Shown: piece by piece, positions 48,601-60,449 of the stretch
Position numbering within the stretch: position 1 is the stretch's first letter
How the letters are laid out: every line of letters begins with the position of its first letter
Assembly: GCF_036417845.1 (NCBI RefSeq)
Contig: NC_089984.1
Span: 30,601,447-30,665,446 of the forward strand
Direction of reading: 5' to 3'
Length of the DNA: 64,000 nucleotides
DNA from: Apteryx mantelli
Taxonomy: Eukaryota > Chordata > Aves > Apterygiformes > Apterygidae
The notes under the pieces: generated by a model
Told to the model about the DNA's origin: nothing
The model's input: the letters and a program-made list of their open reading frames with translations, nothing else
The model's database searches: none
Made by a program: the position numbers and the translations under genes

Positions 48601-49050
48601 AGATTGACTAAGATAGAAGGAATTCAGAGAAGTCGAGTATACAGTTATCAGTGGAACTGAAAATACTGATTTAAGAGCAAAGATTAAAAGAGCTGGATAT
48701 GGGTGATTTTGCCAAGCAAAGACTAATAAGAAGATATGTTTGCACCCTATTTGATGGTGCAAACATGAGGGAGGAAGACTTATTTAAAGTGTTCACTGGG
48801 TTTTAACAAGGATGAGCCAAAAGGAAGACTTGATGTGATCAGCAGGAAAACTTTAAGACATGCACTGTGCTATAGAAGTCACAGGCCTTGTAACATCAGA
48901 CCCTTATTGATTTAGTTCTCAGGTAATAAACTTAGTCAAGGAACAATCCTTCTCTAGTAGATAAGTTAATAGATTTGGACCTGAAGGAATTACTCTGTGT
49001 ATTCTGGTCTCTGTCTGGATGAATTAAATGGTGCAATAAGTCTTCTCCAC
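48600..49050 (+). mobile_element. Possible very old CR1/L2-type LINE remnant
   Basis: GGAATTCAGAGAAGTCGAG, then GAGCTGGATATGGGTGATTT, CCAAGCAAAGACTAATAAG and GATGAGCCAAAAGG loosely follow the 3' end of L2/CR1-like LINEs (rough order: group of replicate bases, 'gagcTtggATATGttTAgTtT', 'agaGAAGACTaAGAaG'). No frame is open. The family cannot be fixed by eye. Confidence 0.35.
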
Positions 49051-49054
49051 CCTG

Positions 49055-52000
49055 ACCTCCCTGAGATCTCAGTGGTGGTGGGACCTGTCGTACAGCTGGG
49101 GGGACTGATACTAGCCCTCTGGGGGGTTGGGCTTTCCTGGTTGATGGGTGAACAAGCCTGACATCAGTGGCCTAAAAGCACTGCATAATTATCCAGGGAG
49201 GTTGGTGTGTGCTGCTGTACTTTAGCATGTCCCCTGTTGCTCTGTTACAAACACCTTTGCTTTCTCCTGCGATTTCTGCTGAGGTCCGTTACTAATCCCT
49301 TCTAACAGCTCATGGTTCATTTTTCCCAGCCAGGAAGTACTGGGGATCTGACAAGCCACTGACAATGAACAGAGCCAGGTTTTACAGGACCTGACCTTGC
49401 TTACTACAGATTTAGTGGCAAAACTCTCTCTGAGTTGAGTAGGCTCAGAATTGGCCTCCACTTCTTGGAGCAAAAAGGGCAAGCATGTTGGGGTCGCAGT
49501 TGTAGAGTATTTCTTGCTTCTCTGTTTCTGATATAGTTTGCTCAAGATTTGTAGAGCAATTATTGCTTGCAGTCCTGATGATGGTGTTTGGTGCAATACT
49601 GAAACATCTGTTTTTGGACCTCGCTGACAGTGTGCGCCATGGGTTTATTGCACTGGCAAAGAGGCTCCTGGGTTGGGTGGAGGTGTGTGGGGTTTTCCTG
49701 TTTGTCTGTCTTTGCTTGTTTTCTCTCCCCTCTCCCCCCACTTGATTTGTGATTCTATATTCCTGAGATCATGTCACAATCTATAAATTTCCCCATTTTT
49801 TTGCTGAGAGTAGAGGGACCATGCTGTTCTTACCCGTGCTGAGCCCAGCTTTCTTGGCTGTGGTTAGCGTGGGAAATGGTGTGCCACCTCCTCCCAAGGT
49901 CCTTCCAGCCTGAACAGACATAGTCAGGAAGTCCAGGTACTCGGATACCACTCGTCTGGGACTCCGGAGAGGTTCGCTGTTATCCTTCTCCCTGAATTCC
50001 TGCCCAGCCATCTCTCTCCTTTCAGTGCCTGCTGTTCGTTTCGGTGTAAACCCCATTCTCTGCCCTTCGGTTGATGGGACGATGAAGCTGCTATGGGCAG
50101 GAGAAAACGCCCTACCCTCCTGAGGGATGGCCCAATCTTTCCCCCTCTCTTCCCACACGACTGTAGGAATGCAAGTGTGTCCGTGCCCTCTCCTCCCTCC
50201 CTCTGCCATCCTACTGCTAGGCCACAGAGCTGCGCCGAAGCTGTGACTCACTGCAAAGCATCTCTTGTAATTCCCCTTGTTAACAGCCTTCATAGCTTTC
50301 CAATGCTTCCTGTACCAAAAAAAAAATAAAAAATCCTTCTTTCCCCCTTCTTCCTAATTTTATTTCTACAACTCTTTGCTTGCAGGTGTGCTGGGAAGCC
50401 CAGGGCCAGCCCTGCGCGGAGCTGAGCTGTCATGTTGCTTTTCTTTTAGCAGCCTCTAGCGGGGAGAGTAATACATCTAAAACGGGGCACGATTCCTTCC
50501 TTCCTGCTGCTGCTGACATTTTAGACCAGCCAAAGGGGTGAGTTAGTGTCTGGAGTCTGGGATGAACTCTGTGTTATAAGCAGAGGCTGATGAATAGAAG
50601 AAAAGTCTGGTTTGTGGGTGTGTTTTTGTTGTTGTTGTCCATTCCCCTTCCTTTCCCTCCAAGGGGTCAGTGTAGGGGAATCTTTTATTTCAGATACGTG
50701 TGTGTGTGGAGGGGGAATAAAACTATCTGGAGGTGAATGAGTCACTTTTGTGAGTCACCAATAGTGGGCAGAGGGGGCTTTAATATTTGTGAATCGGAAG
50801 CAAAACGTACAGTCAGTTCCCTGCTTGGTGTGAGAGAGGAAATAATGGACACTTTCAAATAGCTGTTTTCTCCCCAGAAGAAGCAGCAGGTTTAAGACTC
50901 CACTTCAGCGTCTCGGGGTGAACGATGGCAGCCCACGCGGGCGTTGTGGCTGTGCTGATCCCTCAGCCGACCGCTTACAGAGGTGCTCGTGGCCTTTGTG
51001 GGGTTTTGCAAGCCCCAGGACTTGTGTCCCTCACTGCCAGTGACTTTCTTGGCATGAACCTGGACGTGGCTCACCCCATCTCACTTTCTCCTCTATAATG
51101 GGAGGGCATTGCCAGTAACTTCAAGTTTAGTCAGAGCCAGACTTTGTGCCTTAAGCAGCCCATTTTCCTTCCCAAAATCTGTATATGCAGGCAAGTGCTA
51201 CATGCAGTGGAAGAGGGTGTCAAGCAAACTGCAAGGCAGTAAATCATGCTGTGGATATGCTAATACCGTCTTTGAACTCCTGTTCTCTGCTGCATATGAA
51301 AAGTGTCCAAAATCTCGTAAGGGAGAGGGTGAATAGCCCTGGTGGTTCAGGCAGCGCTTTAGCCCTCGTGCATTTACCAGCAGAAGGAGCAAGACTAGGA
51401 AGGCTCTGTCCTGAGATCTTTCTGTTCAAAGGAAGTAGCAATTTGTGCAGGCAAGGTATATTTGGAGTAATATAGCTCCTTGCTCCAAGGCTCTTTGCTT
51501 TTAATTTAGACTAAATGGAAGAAATGGAGTTTGTGTGGGGTGTGTGTGTGGCAGTGGACAGTCGGCACGTGGGATTTTCCTTCCCGTGACCGCCAGCTGT
51601 CACTGTTGCTGCACACACATCTAGCGGCTGATGCATTTTGTCTGGCTGTGATTTACAGCTGATCCTGGTCCTTTAAACACTGACTTGCGTCCAGGCTGGG
51701 TTGGGGCCCCTTGGGCTAGGCACTGGGAAATGTATAGGAAGATGCTTGCCACCCCAACGAGCTGAGGTTGTTTGGCTCATTCTCAGTGTAAGAGAATATT
51801 TAGCCTGGTCTCAACAACCTGGTCCTGACGCCTGAACTTTATTGTCTATTAAAAGACTCTGTAAGAGCACTGTATGTGCTAAAAATATATACACATACAT
51901 TTCCTGCTTTCAGGTCTAGCCTTTTTAGAGATTTTTTTGGTTGTTACAGGTCTCAAATTCCCTCTAACTGCTTCTCTGATTAAACAATGATTTGTAAAAA

Positions 52001-52795
52001 TGAGAAAAATGTAACAGTAAGCTAGGAAGGGTCACAGTAGGATCTAGCAGGCTTTCTCAGTGACAGTGCCCTTCCAGCCCTTCTCTCTTCTCCTGCATTG
52101 CCCCTGAATTTGGGAGAGTGAGCCCCCAGCTACCCGTAATATGTGGGGCAGGTACACCCCGAACAATAGCTGTACTTAAGGGAGAGCCAAGTAACGTACC
52201 AGATTTGAAAGCCACATAAATGTATGGTAGAAAGTACCCACTTAAATCAAAATGCGTGCCTATGTGTGATATGTGGATACACACATATCCACATGCTCTT
52301 ATAAATATATACATGTACTAACTTCTTCCACCTTGTATCCTGCATGTATTTCCCTGGTTTAGATGAAGAAATAAGAATTGTTTGTGCTTGCAAATTGGAA
52401 GTGCCAGAGTTTGACCTCCCCAATGGGAAAAAGATCAGAGATGGAGGCATTCCTCTGCGCTCTTGCTAAGAGCGGCTCTAAAACCACTTGTAGCAGCAGT
52501 TACCATCTATTCAAGGGACTGCACTCTTCCTGCCTGAGCTGATGAACACAAAATTCAATTGGTAGTGATCAGCTGGAGGCAAGGTGAGCCTGGAACTAGC
52601 TCAACATATTCACGCCATGTTTTAGGAGACCATATGCCTATACTGTAAGCACGTTTTACTTGAGTCCAAATATCCCAGAACTTGATACTTGAGTAGACTG
52701 AGTCAGCTCACTTATTTAAATTAACTCTTAATTTACTTTGTGGAGATTATGCAGCAGCTGAAGAATGCTTTTAAGCGTGACCTAATTTTGGACTT
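49055..52795. other. Intronic DNA, no exon seen
   Basis: Unique sequence with short GT tracts at about 50697-50711 and 51538-51556. A weak MIR-like match (CTCACTTTCTCCTCTATAA) lies near 51070-51110. No exon is supported. Confidence 0.45.
52271..52294. repeat. Perfect 9-bp inverted repeat
   Basis: ATGTGGATA (52271-52279) and TATCCACAT (52286-52294) are separated by CACACA. They form a small hairpin in AT-rich intron DNA with a nearby TATA-rich stretch. Confidence 0.8.
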
Positions 52796-52824
52796 TGGTG
52801 GACCTTAAGGTCACCTTACCTATT

Positions 52825-52923
52825 GGATCAGATTCTGCTGTGAGAGATGCAAATGCAGACTGGAAACCATGCCATCAGTCAGTGATGCTACTCTGGACTT
52901 AGAGCGAAGAGCAGAATTTGGCC
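52825..52923. repeat. Ancient inverted-repeat element remnant
   Basis: The left end GGATCAGATTCTGCT and right end AGAGCAGAATTTGGCCT are imperfect inverted copies. The interior CTCTGGACTTAGAGCGAAG recalls the CTCCGGATTTACACC core of a family of old palindromic repeats widespread in amniotes. I do not name the family. Confidence 0.5.
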
Positions 52924-52929
52924 TCTAAA

Positions 52930-54800
52930 ATTTAATTCCAGTAAAAGCAAACACCAGCCTCGACAAACTTCTCCATTTAGATTACATCCCGCCTCATACA
53001 AATATAATTCAGAAGAGAAAGTGAGCTACTGGCAAAGAGACAGATGGATAATCCCAGCCCCTGCTTTTTGTTCATGCACTTTGTTTTCTGTTTATAAGCA
53101 ACAACCTGTGTTTTTGTGTCAGTAATGTCTTCCATGAAGCAAGTGTGAAGAATAGCAAACTGATTTTTTTTCCAATAGTTTTCTCAATTCCTGACCAGAT
53201 TGGAAGCACTGACTACAAAGGGGAAGAATTTGTGGGAACGTGTGGCCGTATATAGCTAGAAACTACATGAAAAGTCTCTTGGGAAGAAGTCAGTTGAGTT
53301 TAAAACGGGTTTCTTCTTTTGTATCCACCCAATGCATCAGTAAGACCACTTCTGTGCTAGGTGGCTGTGCGGCTAACAAGAAAAAGGCATCTTTCCCATC
53401 TGCATTTCTGCTTTTAATCTGACAGTGCAGAGGCCTGGTTTTCGGCCAGGTAAGTAGCTGTGCTTGTAGTCCTGCCTGCATCGTTAATGTAATTGTGTAT
53501 TTATACATGGGGCTTTTGAATGCAAAAATGGCAAGTTATGATCAAACAGGCCATTTGTTTCTCTAATAATGTTTCTGCGTGTGCAGTTCAAATAAACACA
53601 TTCAGAGACGAGGCGTCCTGTTGTGTACTTTGAAAACTGGGTATTTCATCATCGAACGTGAAGACGTGGAAGGAGGCTGATAAGCGATTTTGTTCTTTCA
53701 GGGCTCTCCTCAGCCTTTCCCGCATCCAGCGGGGCTCTGCTGCACGGCAGCTCCTCCAGTCTATTTTTAATCGCTTTACGCTGATGCGGTGATTTCTGTG
53801 TAGACCTCCAGGGAGCCGGCAATAACGCAGGCTAGTGGTGGTGCTCCCTGCACGGCTGTAACAGCGAAATTCTGTCTTTAGCTGTGATGTCTCCTTGCTT
53901 TTCTAGTTACGACAGGCGCTGGGAAGAACGAGGCTTCGTTTAATTATGGTGGAACGTCCCCGTCACAGGACGGATGGGGCTTGGCCTTGCTTTGGGCTGG
54001 GGTAGCTGGGGCCGGGGTTTCTCGAAGTGTTGATGCATGAATGGGTCTGTGCACTGCTTGGTTTTATCATACCTTCCCCTTTGGGTATCGGGAAGCTCTT
54101 GTTTCTTTTCTGTCCTCCTCTTTTTGTTTAACTACAGGTACTGCATTAAAATTCCTGCTAAATAAATGTCACAGTCCTGGCGCTCTGTCTATTTTCCGGA
54201 TTTTTTGCTATGCTGAGGCTTGGTCTTGTTTACCAGGTTTGAGTGAACAGCCTCTGGCACTGCAGAGATGGTAAAAGCAAAAGAAGGGTTAACCAAATGA
54301 TATCCAAATACCATTAGTTTGGGTATGAGCATGTGTCCACATGGCAGGCAGGCACGAGTTCAGCTTGTCTAGGCTGAACCTGAGTGAATAAGCTCTGCTG
54401 AGATGCAGGTTATGTATTAGGTAGAGCTCAGCACTGTACTAAGTAGTCATACAGCTTCCAGGGGGCTTAGAGCAGACAGAGTAAGGCTGCACTTGCCCAT
54501 GAAGTACAGCATAAAAATAGCTAATTCAAGTCTTGTTGCACTAAGTAGCAGGCCAGATGCAAAGACAACTTAAGCAGTTTAAAAAAGGGGATTGGGGTGG
54601 GGGGGGAAGTGGCCTGCTCTGCTCTCAGCTCATTACCACAGTTAGATACAGGGCAGGTGGTGTAAGTTTGCTGCAAAGTAGTGAGACTTCCCCTGATTTG
54701 ACATTTAATGGATTAAGTGCTTAAAAAAAAAAAGTCTGACTTCTGCACCAGCAGAAATAGTGGGGAAATAAACAGAAAAACAATCTGTCATGGGGGCACA
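52930..54800. other. Intronic DNA, no exon seen
   Basis: Unique sequence with an A12 run at 54723-54734 and no recognisable exon. Confidence 0.45.
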
Positions 54801-54807
54801 TGTTAAC

Positions 54808-54872
54808 CCTGGTGTAAATCCAGAGAAACTTAAGTGAGTTCATGTGGCTTTGCCACAGTGTGACTGGGACTA
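54808..54872. repeat. Ancient palindromic repeat remnant
   Basis: CTGGTGTAAATCCAGAGAAA followed by CTTAAGTGAGTTCATGTGG and a CACAGTGTGACTGGGA end resembles the amniote element whose core I recall as TGGTGTAAATCCAGAGTAAC. It is probably related to the elements at 52825 and 63226. Confidence 0.45.
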
Positions 54873-54879
54873 GCTCTTC

Positions 54880-56825
54880 CCTGGGACTTGCATTTGTTTA
54901 CTCCTCACTGGATCTGTCCCGAAGACTTTTAAGCAAAACTAGATAACCCAGTGCTGGGTTTGTCATGGTGTTGGTTCCAAAAGAGGCCGCTGGCTGTAGA
55001 ACTTTCCTTCATCTGTGCTCTGGAAACAAACAACCAATTTTTCATTTTTAGTGGTTAATTCTGAAAATATGAAGGTCTGTTTAGTCTTGTCTCCGTAACA
55101 TAAACCAGCCAGAACAAGGCAGCTTGAGGGAAGTTTGCAACAAGTTCCCTTATTTGGAATAAGAGTCATTGTTTTAATGTGGATGCCGTGGGACTCTGGC
55201 TCCCCTGCGCGAGGCTCGGGGGATCTTGCTGGAGGGCTGGATCGGGGTGACTGACCTGGTGATGGACACGTCTGTGGGGACGCGGTGGGACGGGCTCTGC
55301 CCTGCGCTGTGCCTGCAGGTTGCACCCGGTTTGTTGGAGCGGAGTGTGGTGTGAATGCAGCCCAGAAAAAAGAAATGCGAAAGAAACTAAAATTTATGAG
55401 GAGCCAAAATTTTGATACAATCTCGGAGTGTTTATGCCAACCTAGATCTGTCTTCTTTGCTTGGGGGAGGCTTTGAACGTGGACTCTGCCTCTGTCCGGA
55501 GAAAAGTTTTGTACTGTTTGGGCACAGTCCAACACGTGCGTTGCCTTTCTGGTAGTGTCAGGTCTCAACGTGTGGGGAAAACTTCTAAATGTGAAAGAAA
55601 GTGGTTGTGATTTTCCACTTCTCTAGGACAAAACAGCTTCTCGCAAGCTCTTGCAGGAAGAGCTGCTGCCCCTTGCAGGTTGGTCACTTTTGGGCAAGTG
55701 TCGCCTTGGATCTGAGAGTGTCCCATCGTGGCCCCACTGAGCAGACAGACTGGTGCAGCAGCGGCTGGGCGGCCTCAGCTGCTGCGGGTCTGCCCAGCAC
55801 CTCCCCGCGCTGCCTGTGGTGCTTCCGTCCTCTGCCTCTCGCCCCGACCGCTGGCCCTGCTGCTTGTGGGGATCTTGGTCGTGCAAAGGGAGCACAGCAC
55901 GGCCCTGCCGTCCGCCTGCTCGGACAATGCTGAAGTGCAAGGCAGTGATTAGGTGGGTTGCAAAGTTGTGGGTTTTTTTTCTTTTTTTTCCCCCATGTTT
56001 CTAACCACCCAGAATTCCCAGGTTTTTGTGGTTCAATTTTTTTTCTTCTGATTTTTTTTTTTTTGATTAAGTTTTGCATGTTGTATCGTCCTTCATGGGC
56101 TCTCTATCAGCATCCAAAGATTTTCAGTAACTTGCTAATGGTGTGAAGCATTAAGCTTTTCCTATTTGCAACTTTCTTTGATGTGAAATGACTTCCCTCT
56201 GCAAAAGGGGGAAGTGAGCTCTCAGAGCTGCTGCTATAATGTGTGCCGCTGGGAAGCAGCTTTTGGTGAGCTGGGCTTGGTTTGAACTGTGGCATGTTTC
56301 TTATTTTTGAGGTCCAGTTACTATTACCTTTGACAGAAGCAGAAAAAACCTCAGATGTGTGTAGTTCACTTCTATATATGGCTCTAAAGTTAAAATATTG
56401 TGTAGTTCTGTTTGTTGGAACTGCGTTGCACTCCAGTATTTTGTATGATGGATGCTAAGCACAATTAAAATATGGTAATACTCAGATACGCATTTGTTTG
56501 CAAAAAAGCTAATGGCACGTTCAGATCCAAGATGAGTTCTGTGCAGTCCTCCCAAGACTTCTTGCAGTATCAATACACTTACTCTTAATGCAGCTGGTCT
56601 TTTTTAGAATTTGCTCATAAATCTGGGAGGTATATTTGCTTTGATAGGGAGGTGCTTATCATTTCAGAGTCATCGAACTGTATTTCCATAAATGGAGCTT
56701 TAAGCACTGTCTAAATTACTTCCATGCCATATAAAATTTTTCACAGACCATTTTCAAGAACTAATGATGATCCTAAGACAAAGGAAATCTGCATTGCCAT
56801 GAAGAAATATTGCCTTTCCACACAG
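54880..56825. other. Intronic DNA with T-rich tracts
   Basis: GC rises at about 55180-55330 and 55720-55930, followed by T-rich tracts at about 55973-55993 and 56036-56064. No exon is supported. Confidence 0.45.
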
Positions 56826-56828
56826 TGC

Positions 56829-56846
56829 TTTTTTTTTTTTTTTTTT
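56829..56846. repeat. T18 homopolymer
   Basis: Eighteen thymines directly followed by an AT-rich stretch whose ends GAGTAGG and CCTACTC (56848-56880) are inverted copies. The run may be the reverse-strand tail of an old retrocopy, but no body is recognisable. Confidence 0.85.
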
Positions 56847-57389
56847 AGAGTAGGTATTATAATATCTTATATTCCTACTCAAGGTGCTTTATAAACTTTG
56901 GACCTAGTTCAGCAATCCATCCCTGTTTAACAGAGCATTAAGTACACACTTAAATTCCACCCACGACGGGAGAGCTCGTCCAAGTTCACACGGCCGAAGC
57001 GGGGAGGAAGCCCAGGAGAACCTACCTGCAGCCTCCTGAACCAGCGGTGGCATCTCCGAGCACCTCGTGGCAGCGCCGCAGCTGCCCTCCCAGGGCTGCG
57101 GCCCCGTTTCCACCCCCAGTAATTCTTCTTGAATGAATTAAAAGAGGCCTGGGCTGGGGGGCAGAGCTCACCCGAGACGTTCGGGGTAGCGTTCGCTAAA
57201 TCAGCGGGTTTGGCAGGACTGCGCCTCTCCAATGCCCTGCGCGGGTGGCGTGGGGCAGCGCCAGGGTCCTCGCGGCTTCGGGGGCGCTCCTCGCTCCCAT
57301 CGGGGCTGCGCGGGGCATCACCCGCCGGTGGCAGCCAGACGGGTGGGATGAGCTCTTGCAAATCGGGTCCTTTTTTTATCTTTTCATGC

Positions 57390-57620
57390 CAATGCTTGCT
57401 CTTAATTGACAGTCGGAACTGCGGGAGCTTGTTTCCCCCTTTACGCCCACTTTTCCCTTTAATGCTGCCGCTTGCAGCGGGAGCAGTAATTACGGCTGCC
57501 TTTGGGCTGCTCTGCTCGCTCTGTAAGTGCAGAGCCTGACATCTGGCATATTTTGAAGTCTCTTGATTGAATCTTGATCGTCGCCGCTAATAGGCTGCGT
57601 GCGTGCCGTACCTCAGTGGC
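57390..57620. promoter_or_regulatory. Possible conserved enhancer
   Basis: Repeat-free, balanced composition with TCTTAATTGACAG, GCAGTAATTACGGC and CGCCGCTAATAGG homeodomain-type cores, and CCGCT-TGC-AGCGG symmetry. It adjoins a moderately CpG-rich stretch (57180-57330). This is a candidate on composition alone. Confidence 0.25.
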
Positions 57621-58294
57621 AGCACGCAGACGTAGCCTTTCCCGTACCCGCTGAAAGGGAGACCTTCCCTTCTCCCATGCGGTGGTGGCCCCACGCTGGA
57701 GGACGGACGCCCCCACGGCACAACCCGTGAAGCAGGGCTGTCCCCAGAGGAGGGGGAGCGCGTGCGCACACGCATGGCTATATTGGTTTGATGTTTGGAT
57801 CCGTAGGCTGGAAAAACAATGTAGATGGGAGAGACGAAATGCTGTTGGAGTGGAGGATCAAGTCAGTTTTGGGGGAAGAGTTGTTTCTGGTAGACTCAGC
57901 TGTGGGTGGGCACGAAACAAAGTCTCTTTTCCAGATTTAGAAGCTTTTCTCTTTTCCTTTCTTTATTTCTAAACAGAAATTCCTTCCTAGCGCAGTATGA
58001 AACTCTATAGTTTCCAGGTTGGCTCAGTATGAGCCAGGTGTTAAAATTGCTTCTACTTATAGCAACTGGGAGATGCTCTTTGCAGGGTTTCCCACATTGC
58101 AGTATTGCTTAAAAAAAAAAAGTATAGTGAGGAAATTCTGATGTATAACATGAAATTCAAAGACAGCCAATGACATAGAGACAGGGAGAGTGAACCTGTG
58201 GTGGTTTGGGTTTTTTGTCGTTTGGCATTTCCTTCCTCCCTATGTCTAAATGTGGCCCTAAAATCATTACCAGAGGATACTCTCACCGCCTTCT

Positions 58295-58430
58295 GGTGAG
58301 GTGGAAGTGTTGTTGCTGACTTACAGGTTGGGGAACAGAAAAAGAGGTGTAATGACTTGTTTGGGATTACAGAGGAAGATCAGCAGGAATCGATCCCAGG
58401 TATCCTAACTTCCCTTTTAGCTTTTAGGCT
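58295..58430 (-). repeat. MIR SINE remnant, antisense
   Basis: TTACAGGTTGGGGAACAG, then AATGACTTGTTTGGGATTAC and AGCAGGAATCGATCCCAGG match the antisense MIR order (TTACAGATGAGGAAACTG, AACTTGCCCAAGGTCACAC, AGCCGGGATTCGAACCCAGG). This is one of the best-preserved copies here. Confidence 0.7.
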
Positions 58431-60145
58431 GTGTTGGGGCAAGCATGTTTTTTGCACTTACTACATTTATACAGGAACTGACAGAGGGGAAAAAAATGTT
58501 TTAAAGTTACATTTAGTATAAACAATTCTTTTCCAGTGCTTAATGTTCATACATGTCTTGTGACAAAGAAATACAAATATGTTATGAGGGGCTACAGTTC
58601 TCACATGTTGAAGGGGAAGGGAATGAAATATTTCACTTAATCTCTATAGCATAGTCCATAATTTCCTTGCTTTGGTTACATTTTTGTGAGGGGAGCTATG
58701 AATTCCCTTGCCTACTATTAATTTATTGTTACTGGAACATAATAGCACAGAATGCAGTTCGTCCAGGAAAAAAGCTTCAGCAGGGAGTGAGTCATTGATG
58801 GTAATAAACTTCCGTCCCTCTCAGTAGACCATAGGACCGTTCAGAAAAATGTTTTTGCCATGATTCCTGAATTGCTTGTGCTTTGTACAGCAGCTGGTAG
58901 AGATAAAACTGAACAGAGCTGGGCAGACTCCCTGTCTCCCCTCTATTACTATAGCATGTTTCTGAATCATACACAAAAAATGTTTTTGGTATGTAAAAGT
59001 GACTTCAGAAAAGCAATTCTGACTAGAGAGCAGCCAGCGCTGCAGTGGGAATACATTCTCCGAGCATGATACAGTGTGTGATATCTACCATATATATATA
59101 TATATTGTTCGGGGAGTCAGAAATGCATAGATGTGCGGAGTTGTGAAGCTCTCAAACGTTGTCCTTTTGAGACATGTTATCTTCTAGGATCCCCAGGGCC
59201 TTCAGGAGGTGAATACAAACTGCATCAGATAGTGTTTTGCAGCTGCTCAGGTTAGGCTGTAGCTTTGCACGTTACTGTCGGCAATCCCCATCTTGTTGGT
59301 TTGTAAGATCGCGTGTGCAGAAGGCTTGTACTCAGCAGAGCTGTGCTTTGCATGGCCCCTGCTGTGCCCGATCCAGGGACCTGGCGCTGGGCTCCCTTAC
59401 AGCTAGGTACAGGTCTGGCCACCAGCTTTTGCTCTCCACCCTGAAGAGGCAGGATGGTTAGTCACTGGGCAGATATTCAACACCTTTTGAGGATGCTCAT
59501 TGGGTCTATTAAAAATGACTTTGCCAGAGTGTAAAGAGCCTAAGCAGTCCTCAGAAAATGGTTTTTGTGGCACAGGTCTTAAAATTATGCAGTGGGAATA
59601 GTTAAATGCTCTTAATCTAGTTTCCAGCTTTCTTCTGTCACCATCCTTTAATGCTCCTGGTCCTCCAGAATGCTGCTGCATTCGCTGTGGCGCTGCTTTC
59701 CAGGGTGTTCAGGGAGCTGGGTCATTAGCAAGAAATGAGTATATAAATTTGAGGGGCAGATTCTGTAAAGCTTATTATATGGTGTATTATATGTATGCAG
59801 CAAGCTGCCCCCATGACTTTCATGGGCCAAGTCATGTAAACATCGTGACTGCAGATGTTGCAGGCCAGCTCTAAGTGAGTGGGAAGGAGTCAGCCTAGCT
59901 GTCACATGGGTTGTAGAGCTGCGGGGGGACAGCCACTCTTTTAAAATAATCCAGTGCAAATGAGAAGCTATTTTGTATATGCAGTATGGTAAGTGAACCC
60001 AGCATTGTCTGAATAATGTGTTTATTTCTAGTTTATCATATGATGTTTTTGGTTGACAGATTTCGATTCTAGCAAGCGCAGTTGCTGTCAGCCTTCGGGG
60101 CATGTACTCGTTGTAAAGCCTGCGACTGGGTGACTCTTCTGGAGT
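58430..60145. other. Intronic DNA, no exon seen
   Basis: AT-rich unique sequence with a (TA)n tract at 59091-59105. No exon, RNA gene or named repeat is recognisable. Confidence 0.45.
59091..59105. repeat. (TA)7 microsatellite
   Basis: A run of alternating TA, 15 nt long, in intron DNA. Confidence 0.85.
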
Positions 60146-60151
60146 GCAGTG

Positions 60152-60191
60152 GCGTTATCTGTAACGCTGCCTATTGCAATGCTAATGCAAT
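60152..60191. repeat. Two adjacent perfect inverted repeats
   Basis: GCGTTA-TCTG-TAACGC (60152-60167) is followed five bases later by ATTGCA-ATGCTAA-TGCAAT (60173-60191). The second contains a C/EBP-like ATTGCAAT. Both are perfect 6-bp inverted repeats inside 40 nt, about 250 nt upstream of the possible alternative exon. Confidence 0.7.
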
Positions 60192-60379
60192 CTTTTTTCG
60201 TAGTAGAGCAGCACACCGTAATTTCTCACAGGAGATAATAAGGTATTATGAGATATTTCGTCTTTTTTTTTATCATTGTGTTTAACAGATATTTTTCCGC
60301 ATCCTCCTTCACTAGAAGCCTCGGTGATCTCGGTAGACTTCACATATCCGCGAAAATATTTCGCTTTGTATTTCACTGA

Positions 60380-60448
60380 GGGGTAGCAGCCGCTCGCAGA
60401 GCAGTGCGCGGCAGCGGCTCCGCAGTTAGGGGACAGCGATGTCCCCGG
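60380..60448 (+). other. Possible alternative NEURL1 first exon
   Basis: A CpG-rich patch after AT-rich DNA contains an ATG at 60439. It reads ATG TCC CCG G and then a donor GTGAGC at 60449. Three codons plus one base is phase 1, the same as the main first exon, so splicing to NEURL1 exon 2 would stay in frame and replace the myristoylated N-terminus with MSP. The ATG lies in a perfect hairpin (GGGGACA-GCGA-TGTCCCC, 60429-60446). There is no expression evidence, and the left limit is a guess. Confidence 0.2.
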
Positions 60449-60449
60449 G

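Noticed and set aside
56829-56905. T18 plus hairpin as a Pol III terminator or retro-tail of an RNA gene
   Set aside because: No A/B box or recognisable RNA body lies next to it on either strand.
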